A stretch of DNA of 64,000 bases, taken from the NCBI GenBank assembly GCA_963795715.1, contig CAWCIY010000002.1, forward strand, positions 1,116,001 to 1,180,000, read 5' to 3'. The notes beneath the pieces were generated by a model, which had not been told where the DNA came from, did no database searches, and saw only the letters and a program-made list of their open reading frames with translations. Position numbers and translations under genes: made by a program. This DNA is from JAFEDN01 sp963795715. GTDB lineage: Bacteria; Pseudomonadota; Gammaproteobacteria; Coxiellales; Coxiellaceae. Shown here one piece after another: positions 24,318 to 30,719 of this stretch (its first letter is position 1; each line of letters starts with the position of its first letter).

Positions 24318-25400
24318 ATGTACAAGTACGATTATACAGGAAAGACGATATATATGGGAATTGACGTTCATAAAAAAACCTATAGTTGCGTCAGTATCTG
24401 CGAGGGAGAGGTTATTAAGCGTGATACGATGCCTGCTAAGCCTGAGGTATTACTCAGTTATATTCATAATCATTTTCAGGGAGGGGAGGTTAAAACAGCC
24501 TATGAAGCCGGATTTTCAGGTTTTCATTTGCATCGTTTTTTATTATCGCACGGAATTAAAAACCAGGTTGTGCACCCTGGGGCCATTGAAGTAGCATCGA
24601 GAGATCGGGTAAAAACGGATAAACGCGATGCATTAAAAATAGCGACCCAACTAACGAGTCATCGCCTGAAAGGGATATTTGTGCCGACGGTCGAACAAGA
24701 AGGGCGACGGAGCGTCACGCGACTCCGTCAGCAAATTTGGCAAAGTCGGCAGCGAATAGGGAATCAATTGAAAGGCCTGTTATTTACGCAAGGATTGATG
24801 CCTGTAGAAGATGATACGAGGATATCTGCTTGCTGGATCCTGAAGAAATTAAATGAGCTATCCGATATTCAAGTGCCTGAGGACCTGAAGTATAGTATTC
24901 ACTGTTATGCTCAGGAATGGCAGGACTTAACCCGGAGTTTAAAGATGATTGAAGAGCAACTCAAAAATCAAGCCCAGGAGGATGGATTAACGATGATTTA
25001 TGAAAGTGTCCCCGGCATAGGGTTATTGCATGGCCGGGAACTGGCGAATGAATTAGGGGATATGAGCCAGTTTAAAAACGAGAAGAGGCTCTTTAGTTTT
25101 CTGGGACTGACCCCGAGTGAATATTCTTCTGGAGAGCACGTTCGACAAGGGAATATTAGTCGACAGGGTCGGTCTATATTCCGTAAAATATTCATAGAAG
25201 CCGCATGGGTGGCCATCCGTCAAGATCCCAATTTGAAGGAGATTTATGACAGATTATCCGCCCATCGAGGGAAGAAGCGGGCTATTGTCGCGGTAGCTCG
25301 ACACCTGGCAGGGCGGATCAGAGCCTGTATTAGAACAGGATGCTTATATGAGAAGAGAGCAGCGATCAAAGATCAAGTGAAGCAGCAACAGTTTGCGTGA
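24318..25400 (+). CDS. IS110-family transposase, copy 2
   Basis: A 360-aa DEDD transposase, intact, differing from copy 1 at four residues: FQGGEV for FQGAEV, QLTSH for QLASH, HVRQ for HIRQ and IVAVARH for IFAVARH. The catalytic motifs GIDVHK, TAYEAG, KTDKRDA and the C-terminal GLTPSEYSSGE region are unchanged, so both copies are potentially active. The start is chosen as in copy 1. Confidence 0.95.
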   Translation: MYKYDYTGKTIYMGIDVHKKTYSCVSICEGEVIKRDTMPAKPEVLLSYIHNHFQGGEVKTAYEAGFSGFHLHRFLLSHGIKNQVVHPGAIEVASRDRVKTDKRDALKIATQLTSHRLKGIFVPTVEQEGRRSVTRLRQQIWQSRQRIGNQLKGLLFTQGLMPVEDDTRISACWILKKLNELSDIQVPEDLKYSIHCYAQEWQDLTRSLKMIEEQLKNQAQEDGLTMIYESVPGIGLLHGRELANELGDMSQFKNEKRLFSFLGLTPSEYSSGEHVRQGNISRQGRSIFRKIFIEAAWVAIRQDPNLKEIYDRLSAHRGKKRAIVAVARHLAGRIRACIRTGCLYEKRAAIKDQVKQQQFA

Positions 25401-25451
25401 CCCCGTAGCAATTCCTGTGAGTCTGAGAGGACCACGTTAGCGAGTTTGGGG
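25401..25451 (+). ncRNA. Predicted guide (bridge/seek) RNA internal loop, IS110 copy 2
   Basis: Sequence and fold identical to copy 1. The target-complementary AGCAATTCC is at 25407-25415 and the junction-like TAGCGAGTT at 25438-25446. The target in copy A has one change in the right half (GAAATTGCT instead of GGAATTGCT), which may have arisen after insertion. Confidence 0.58.
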
Positions 25452-25573
25452 CACGCACCTTATTAAACTGAATGAACAGCTTGTGCGTATTTCTACGGAA
25501 ATAACCACGAATAGCAGATTAGGGCAATAAGCCTTGTTTAAATGCTGAAGATCTTTGAAGAAAAAAGGTAATC

Positions 25574-25686
25574 ATGCGCTGTGATCAGCTATCGCTGATC
25601 ACAGCGCATCACCCAATGATGGGGTCGCCTGCGAACAGTCAAGGCTAAACCCCTTCGGGGTGCGCTTCGCGCAGCCTTGACTGTTC
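25574..25686 (+). other. Hairpin and three-way junction of the IS110 right end, copy 2
   Basis: The 16-bp hairpin (25574-25609) and the Y-shaped structure (25633-25686) described for copy 1 are conserved without change. The rest of the 360-bp noncoding tail shows no reading frame of note. Confidence 0.6.
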
Positions 25687-25816
25687 TTCGGCTCTTAATT
25701 TTTTAGACCATTTCGGATGGAGGGGATTTCTTTGTCCCTAACCCTTGACAATACACATAGCGAAATTGCTGCCAGAAGTAAGCAAAATTTGAATTCCCTG
25801 TTTGTGAGATCTAATA

Positions 25817-25845
25817 TTGAACAACGTTCAAACTTGTGTTAGTAT
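25817..25845 (+). promoter_or_regulatory. Promoter with overlapping palindromic operator (probable TetR site)
   Basis: TTGAAC-AAC-GTTCAA at 25817-25831 is a perfect two-fold palindrome around a 3-bp centre. Its left half is also a plausible -35 (TTGAAC), 17 bp before the -10 TAGTAT at 25840-25845. A repressor on this site would block the patatin-tetR operon. The TetR-family gene of the same operon is the natural candidate. Confidence 0.6.
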
Positions 25846-25887
25846 TGAATGGTCGAAAAGCCGTTAATTATTAATTGTAAGGTTCTT

Positions 25888-26772
25888 ATGTTTAAAAAAT
25901 ATTTAATTTCATTTTTGTTATTACTGGTAACCACCTGCACATTATCTGCTCCTCAACCTAGAGTAGCTTTGGTTCTGGGCAGTGGAGGCGCGCGAGGTTA
26001 CGCCCATGTAGGAGTGATCAAGGCTTTAGTCCAGGCAGGCGTCCCTATAGACTTAATCGTTGGCGCCAGCGCCGGCAGTTTGGTCGGTGTACTGTATGCT
26101 GATTCCAAAAATCCAGCTCAGTTGGAAAAGACCATGTTAGCCAGTAATTTAAGTAGTTTCGTCGATCTTAATTTACTACCAGGACACGGCGGGGTCATCA
26201 CTGGGTCAAAAGAACAGGCTTTTTTGAGTCAAAATCTCAAAGCCCGCGATTTTAAAGACTTAAAAATCAAATTCATCACTGTAGCTACAGATTTAGCTAC
26301 CGGCGAGCCTGTGATTTTAGACCATGGAACATTAATACCAGCCATACAAGCTTCGACCGCTTTACCTGGCTTAGTGAGACCAGTCCATCTACATGGCTTA
26401 ACATTAGTAGACGGCGGCGCGGCTGAACCTATTCCGGTTCAAATTGCCAAGCGCTATCACCCACAGGTAATTATTGCCGTAGATGTAGAAAGAACTTTGC
26501 CTCAAAGCTTACCCGAGTCTGCCTTAGGGATTTATAACCGGACCCAAGATATTATTTGGCGCCGTTTAACACTCTATTCCAGCGCCGACGCTGATGTTAT
26601 TATTCAACCTAAAGTGGGTTTAGTAGGTACATTTGCTTTGAATCAACGTGCAGCACTGATAAAAATTGGCACTCAAGCTACCCAGGAGGATCTCAATAAA
26701 ATTCTAAAAATTTTGAAACAAAAAAATGTTTCTCTCAACTTACCTCAGGAGAAAAAGAATGCCCCGACGTAA
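25888..26772 (+). CDS. Patatin-like phospholipase (RssA/YchK type), exported
   Basis: A 294-aa protein from ATG 25888, which opens a signal peptide (MFKKYLISFLLLLVTTCTLSA); a start at 25849 would bury it. The patatin fold is clear: oxyanion loop GSGGARGYAHVG, nucleophile elbow GASAGS and catalytic Asp in VDGGAAEPIPV. It is a Ser-Asp dyad lipid acyl hydrolase, probably periplasmic or membrane-anchored (TTCTLSA could be a weak lipobox). It is co-transcribed with a TetR-type regulator, whose start lies 14 bp inside its 3' end. It begins about 115 bp after the MITE/IS110 composite. Confidence 0.9.
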   Translation: MFKKYLISFLLLLVTTCTLSAPQPRVALVLGSGGARGYAHVGVIKALVQAGVPIDLIVGASAGSLVGVLYADSKNPAQLEKTMLASNLSSFVDLNLLPGHGGVITGSKEQAFLSQNLKARDFKDLKIKFITVATDLATGEPVILDHGTLIPAIQASTALPGLVRPVHLHGLTLVDGGAAEPIPVQIAKRYHPQVIIAVDVERTLPQSLPESALGIYNRTQDIIWRRLTLYSSADADVIIQPKVGLVGTFALNQRAALIKIGTQATQEDLNKILKILKQKNVSLNLPQEKKNAPT

Positions 26773-27343
26773 AGATCACACCCGAGAAGAGATTAAAACT
26801 ATGGCGCTTAATGCCGCAAGGGCAATTCTAAATGATCAAGGGCCTAGCGCCTTAACTGCCCGAGAAATCGCTCGTCAAATTGGCTACACCGTAGGTACTT
26901 TATACAATGTGTTTGCCAATTTTAATGAAATCCTTCTTTACATCAATGCACAAACCATGGAGGAGATGTATGAAGTATTTGCTAAGTCAAGCAGTATAAA
27001 AGCGCTGACTCTCAATTACATAAAATTCGCTCATGAACATGCCTCTTTATGGCAATTACTTTTTGAAGCCAGAACTCACCTGGAAGCACTTCCTGATTGG
27101 TATCAACATAAAATTACACGGCTGTTTCAATTGGTGGAACAAAGATTACTGCCCTATCTCAATCATTCTCAGGAACAAGCGGCTCAAGCCGCTAAAACTT
27201 TATGGGCCGGTCTTTATGGCATTTGTATCTTATCGATTGCAGGAAAAGTCCAAACCATCCTGAACGTAACTGCTGAATCTTTAGGATTGTCATTGGTAGA
27301 AAATTATTTAAAAGGAATGACTCAGCAGAACTTTTCTTTTTGA
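26759..27343 (+). CDS. TetR-family transcriptional regulator
   Basis: A 194-aa repressor from ATG 26759, chosen because AGGAG at 26747-26751 is properly spaced; an upstream start would be inside the patatin frame. The helix-turn-helix is LTAREIARQIGYTVGTLYNVFANFNEIL (about residues 33-60), textbook TetR. The C-terminal ligand domain (FAHEHASLWQLLFEAR...AAQAAKTLWAGLYGICILSIAGK) resembles the WHG-domain class. It probably autoregulates through the palindrome at 25817-25831. MITE copy B is inserted 6 bp after its stop. Confidence 0.92.
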   Translation: MPRRKDHTREEIKTMALNAARAILNDQGPSALTAREIARQIGYTVGTLYNVFANFNEILLYINAQTMEEMYEVFAKSSSIKALTLNYIKFAHEHASLWQLLFEARTHLEALPDWYQHKITRLFQLVEQRLLPYLNHSQEQAAQAAKTLWAGLYGICILSIAGKVQTILNVTAESLGLSLVENYLKGMTQQNFSF

Positions 27344-27349
27344 GCTTAG

Positions 27350-27358
27350 ATGATTACT
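27350..27358. repeat. Left 9-bp target-site duplication of MITE copy B
   Basis: ATGATTACT at 27350-27358 recurs at 29373-29381, immediately after the right MITE terminus. Confidence 0.88.
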
Positions 27359-27374
27359 CAGCAATTCCCGCTGA

Positions 27375-29173
27375 GTAAATATTCGTTAAACCTCTCGCTC
27401 AACCCGATTCAATAGGTTGTTGGTGTTCGGGTGGGGATGAGAAAGCCGCTGTGACTTTCTTTGACATGTTCCATGGCAAATACCCGCGGATATCAGCAGG
27501 CGTCTTTCCTCCCTGTATTGCACAGTCATAAAAATAGGTCAGCAACCAGGTATGTGGATTAATCTTCCACAGTTTTAATGTTTCAAATAGGGTAAACAGA
27601 CAGGCAGCCAATTGTGCCGACCAAACCGCGCCTGATCCATAATAATTCTTTCTGCCGATAACACTGCTACGCAACCCGCGCTCTGCCGGGTTGTTATCCA
27701 TCGGAATTTCGGGGTGATCAACAAAAACAGTTAACCCAAACCAGTGCGCATGTAAACTCTCTAACACTTTGCGCGCAGAGGGGGGCTTCATCATGTCCTT
27801 CATTTCTTCACCACAGATTTTTTCCATTTCTTTTACGGCAGCCCGTAATTGCTTATCGTGCTCTAAAAATAGTTTGGAATTGGGCTCGTGTTCTATCCGT
27901 TGATGATTGATGTGATAAAGATGAGCAATTCTTTCAACCCACAACAATCCCCAGGCTTCCTGCTCTGGATAGCCTTTGGCGTGATTTAAAAAATCCCGTC
28001 TGACATGCGCCCAGCAGAAAGCCAAAATAAATAATCCTGATTTCGCAATCACTTTATATGCCGCATACCGATCTACATTCAATATCCCCCCTTCATGGGA
28101 TTCCCCAAAGTGTTCAATCAATACTGACGAGGAACGACTGTCACTGATTTTAAAGACAACACTTTCTGCGTTTTTAAAAATCCATAAAAACCATCGGTGA
28201 TTGGTTTTGCCTTCTTTGGTTTCAAATACTTTCCAACCCGTTTCATCGGCATGCCAATGATGCGCTGCCACATTATGCTCCGTTATGGCATCATACACCG
28301 GCATTAACAGCGGTAATATTCTTTTCATACCATCGGTTACCGTTCCCATCGCCAGCGATAACCCATGGTTCGATAGCTGTTCCAGGGTCCGATAGAGTGG
28401 ATGCTGATATTCATATTTATTGATCAACAGCAACGCCCAAACCGATAGACCCAATTTGCTCTTGGGGATTAATCGATCCGCACTGGGCGCTAATAAAATC
28501 TGGGGATCAGGATTTTGTTTACAACGACATTGGCGTTTGTATCGTTTTCGATTGATGACACGACGATGGGGCTGAACATGGATGACTTCTAATATTTCAG
28601 ATGTCTCGTCATCATGTAATTCCTGGTAGGATAAACCACAACAACAGCAGCGCGCTTCTTTTTCAGATAGACGCACTGCTTCAACTGTCGTCGGTAACTG
28701 ATCGTAATCACGTCTCCCATGGCCTGGACTACCCGGTTGTTGTCCACGCTTCTTTTTAGATTTTTCTGTTTGGCTGGTATTAGGATTATTTTCGGGTGTC
28801 GTGGTATTTTTTTCTGATCTTCTGCCAAATAATTGCTGTTCCCTTTTGCGTAATTTTGCTTTTAACTCTTCAAGCTCATCATTCAATTCCACTTCTCGTT
28901 TCTTAACTTGCTGAAATTGTGCTTCCCAGTAATGAGCCTTGTGCTTATAGTCAATCATCTCTAATGTTTGCTCTTTATGACGTAATTGGAGATCAGAATA
29001 TAAATTCGCAAGTCGGGCGTGCAGAAAATAGGGCACGGTAAGTTCCGATGGTAGAGCGGGCAATTCGTTTGCAATTTCCATATATTACAACTCACTTCAC
29101 TGCTTTGTGAGTTGTAAACTTATTCAATTATTGAGTTTTTTTCAAGAGGAAGAGAGGTTTAACGAATATTTAC
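27375..29173 (-). mobile_element. IS66-family element (single-tnpC type)
   Basis: A 1799-bp element bounded by perfect 22-bp terminal inverted repeats (27375-27396 and 29152-29173, beginning GTAAATATTCG). It is flanked by 8-bp sequences CCCGCTGA (27367-27374) and TCCGCTGA (29174-29181) that differ at one base, the 8-bp duplication expected for IS66. It has only the transposase gene and lacks tnpA/tnpB, as in the ISBst12 subgroup. Confidence 0.9.
27399..29081 (-). CDS. tnpC: IS66-family transposase TnpC
   Basis: A 560-aa DDE transposase. The N terminus is a leucine-rich coiled coil with LFGRRSEK (the conserved segment preceding the zinc-binding region). A Cys-rich CCCCGLSYQELHDDETSEILEVIHVQPH follows, then the catalytic core with HWHADETGWKVF (Asp), GGILNVDRYAAYK, FCWAHVRRDFLN and NPAERGLRSSVIGRKNYYGSG (Glu), and the C-terminal YLPWN motif (GYLPWNM). 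Length is normal for IS66 TnpC, so the gene looks functional. Confidence 0.95.
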   Translation of the reverse strand: MEIANELPALPSELTVPYFLHARLANLYSDLQLRHKEQTLEMIDYKHKAHYWEAQFQQVKKREVELNDELEELKAKLRKREQQLFGRRSEKNTTTPENNPNTSQTEKSKKKRGQQPGSPGHGRRDYDQLPTTVEAVRLSEKEARCCCCGLSYQELHDDETSEILEVIHVQPHRRVINRKRYKRQCRCKQNPDPQILLAPSADRLIPKSKLGLSVWALLLINKYEYQHPLYRTLEQLSNHGLSLAMGTVTDGMKRILPLLMPVYDAITEHNVAAHHWHADETGWKVFETKEGKTNHRWFLWIFKNAESVVFKISDSRSSSVLIEHFGESHEGGILNVDRYAAYKVIAKSGLFILAFCWAHVRRDFLNHAKGYPEQEAWGLLWVERIAHLYHINHQRIEHEPNSKLFLEHDKQLRAAVKEMEKICGEEMKDMMKPPSARKVLESLHAHWFGLTVFVDHPEIPMDNNPAERGLRSSVIGRKNYYGSGAVWSAQLAACLFTLFETLKLWKINPHTWLLTYFYDCAIQGGKTPADIRGYLPWNMSKKVTAAFSSPPEHQQPIESG

Positions 29174-29446
29174 TCCGCTGAATTATAACACATTGAAAAA
29201 TATGATAATAAAGAATATTGAAAATATAATTTTCGCAGAAAAACCCCCTCCTGATGAGGGATCGCAAGTTCGATGCGAGCGGTAGTGACCTTTCCCTTCA
29301 TTCCGGAGTTCTGGCTTTGCCAGAATTCCGGATAAGAACCAGGAAGCAATTCACGCAGAGTGGGAATTGCTGATGATTACTCCCTAAGATTGCAGCTATT
29401 CAGCACCTATGTTAATCTTACCCTATTCTTACCACATGAGGTATTT

Positions 29447-29698
29447 ATGGAAACTACTCGTTTATCCAGCAAAGGTCAGGTTATTATCCCACAGGTGATC
29501 CGAGAAGCCCACCAATGGCATTCTGGCGTTGAATTTATCGTCATTGATACAGATCAGGGTGTTTTATTAACCCCCATTAGTCCATTTAAGTCCGTATCCA
29601 TAGAAAATGTCATTGGATGTACAAGCTATAAAGGTAAGCAAAAATCTTTGAGAGATATGAAAAGAGGAATTATTAAGGGGGCAAAGAAACACAGATGA
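29447..29698 (+). CDS. vapB: AbrB/VapB-type antitoxin
   Basis: An 83-aa protein from ATG 29447 (GAGG six bases upstream). TRLSSKGQVIIPQVIREAHQWHSGVEFIV is the swapped-hairpin AbrB/MazE DNA-binding domain; the C-terminal part with SLRDMKRGI would bind and block the toxin. The stop overlaps the vapC ATG by 4 nt (ATGA). It should repress its own operon. It starts 66 bp after the right duplication of MITE copy B. Confidence 0.9.
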   Translation: METTRLSSKGQVIIPQVIREAHQWHSGVEFIVIDTDQGVLLTPISPFKSVSIENVIGCTSYKGKQKSLRDMKRGIIKGAKKHR

Positions 29699-30081
29699 TA
29701 GGTCTTGATACTAATTTATTAGTAAGGTTACTGACGAATGATAATAAGACTCAGGCTAAGTATGCCGCAAAATTAATAGAGGACAATCCTGTATTTATCC
29801 CTAAAAGCGTTTTACTGGAAACGGAATGGGTATTACGTTATACATACAATTTGGATTTTTTGATTATTTTAGAAGCATTTGAAAAATTAATGGGACTTAG
29901 CCATGTTATTGTGGAAGACCCCATATCTATTTTGCAAGCGTTAAAATGGTATGCCCACGGTTTTGATTTTGCAGATGCTTTGCATTTAGCATCTTCCCGA
30001 AAAGCTAAAAGCTTTGCCACTTTAGACAAAAAATTTATTAAGATTGCAAAAAAATTTGATATTAATTTGATTACCTTGTGA
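29695..30081 (+). CDS. vapC: PIN-domain ribonuclease toxin VapC
   Basis: A 128-aa PIN-domain protein. The acidic metal-binding residues appear in the expected order: Asp5 in GLDTNLLVRLL, Glu in LLETEWVL, Asp in FDFADALHLA and Asp in FATLDKKFIK. It is a Mg-dependent ribonuclease, generally cleaving tRNA or rRNA when free of antitoxin. Full length, no disruption, coupled to vapB. Confidence 0.92.
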   Translation: MIGLDTNLLVRLLTNDNKTQAKYAAKLIEDNPVFIPKSVLLETEWVLRYTYNLDFLIILEAFEKLMGLSHVIVEDPISILQALKWYAHGFDFADALHLASSRKAKSFATLDKKFIKIAKKFDINLITL

Positions 30082-30114
30082 TCTACGCATTTTTTCATTA
30101 GTTTGGAACTTTTT

Positions 30115-30705
30115 ATGACAAAAACTGTGATTGCGGTTGATATTGATGAAGTCCTTATGCCGAATATTCCTGGATTAATTATTTGGCACAATTTTAATTA
30201 TGGGACAAATTTACATTTAAATGACTTCTATACTTATGAGTTCCATAAAATCTGGGGAGGAGATCGAGATTCAGCCATTGCCAAATGTGCACATTACTTT
30301 GAAAACTCCAAAACCATTCACCCTTTTACCGATGCAGTTCGTGTACTAAACCGATTGAAACAAGACTATAAATTGGTTATTGTTACATCTCGAATGCTGA
30401 AACACCAACCTCAGACCGAAGCATGGATCAGCCAATTTTTTCCAAATATATTTACATCCATATTAGTCTGTAATCATTGGAAAAGAGACAACATTTCTCC
30501 TAGCATTAAAAAATCTGCCGCCTGTCTTCAATTAGGCGCAAAATACCTTATCGATGATTTACCGTCTTACATAGAAGATGTGGTAGTTGAAGGCATTTCA
30601 GGCCTATTATTTGGACAATATCCCTGGAATCGAGAAACCACTAACCACCCTCTCATTTCACGAGTCACTGATTGGCAAGCAGTGGAAAATTACTTTTACA
30701 GTTAA
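30115..30705 (+). CDS. HAD-superfamily 5'-nucleotidase-like phosphatase
   Basis: A 196-aa protein from ATG 30115 (a TTG four codons earlier is also open). HAD motif I is VIAVDIDEV with nucleophile Asp; motif II is IVTSR; motif IV is LIDDLPSYIED. The spacing and the C-terminal GLLFGQYPWNRE resemble the NT5C/NagD-like nucleotidase group, where FDQPWNR is usual. It is a small soluble phosphatase with unknown substrate. It follows vapC by 33 bp in the same direction and converges on tssH. Confidence 0.8.
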   Translation: MTKTVIAVDIDEVLMPNIPGLIIWHNFNYGTNLHLNDFYTYEFHKIWGGDRDSAIAKCAHYFENSKTIHPFTDAVRVLNRLKQDYKLVIVTSRMLKHQPQTEAWISQFFPNIFTSILVCNHWKRDNISPSIKKSAACLQLGAKYLIDDLPSYIEDVVVEGISGLLFGQYPWNRETTNHPLISRVTDWQAVENYFYS

Positions 30706-30719
30706 CCCAAATATTAAGA

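Larger units (their letters stand above)
24243..25761 (+). mobile_element. IS110-family (IS1111-type) insertion sequence, copy 2
   Basis: Collinear with copy 1 over about 1.52 kb. The few substitutions include four amino-acid changes (Ala to Gly, Ala to Thr, Ile to Val, Phe to Val). It lies at the same position and orientation relative to the MITE terminus as copy 1. The two direct copies bracket hcp, tssC2, tagJ, tssE and the Tai4-like remnant, so recombination between them could delete or invert nothing but would excise this 5.5-kb block. Confidence 0.87.
24048..25771 (+). mobile_element. MITE-like repeat copy A, interrupted by IS110 copy 2
   Basis: The left terminus CAGCAATTCCCGCTGAA begins at 24048; the left body (about 195 bp) runs to about 24242; the IS occupies 24243-25761; the right terminus GAAATTGCTG ends at 25771. 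Perfect 9-bp duplications (CCAGAAGTA) flank it. The body is nearly identical to copy B and contains an internal hairpin near 24183-24212 (CCGGAGTTCTGGC...GCCAGAATTCCGG). No gene is present in it. Confidence 0.85.
27359..29372. mobile_element. MITE-like repeat copy B, interrupted by an IS66-type element
   Basis: Left terminus CAGCAATTCCCGCTGA at 27359-27374; IS66 at 27375-29173; the remaining body resumes at 29174 and ends with GGGAATTGCTG at 29372. Without the IS and its duplication the repeat is about 207 bp. The 29182-29360 body matches copy A with few differences. Perfect ATGATTACT duplications lie outside. This copy shows the intact right terminus (AGTGGGAATTGCTG) that IS110 occupies in copies A and C. 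Confidence 0.88.
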
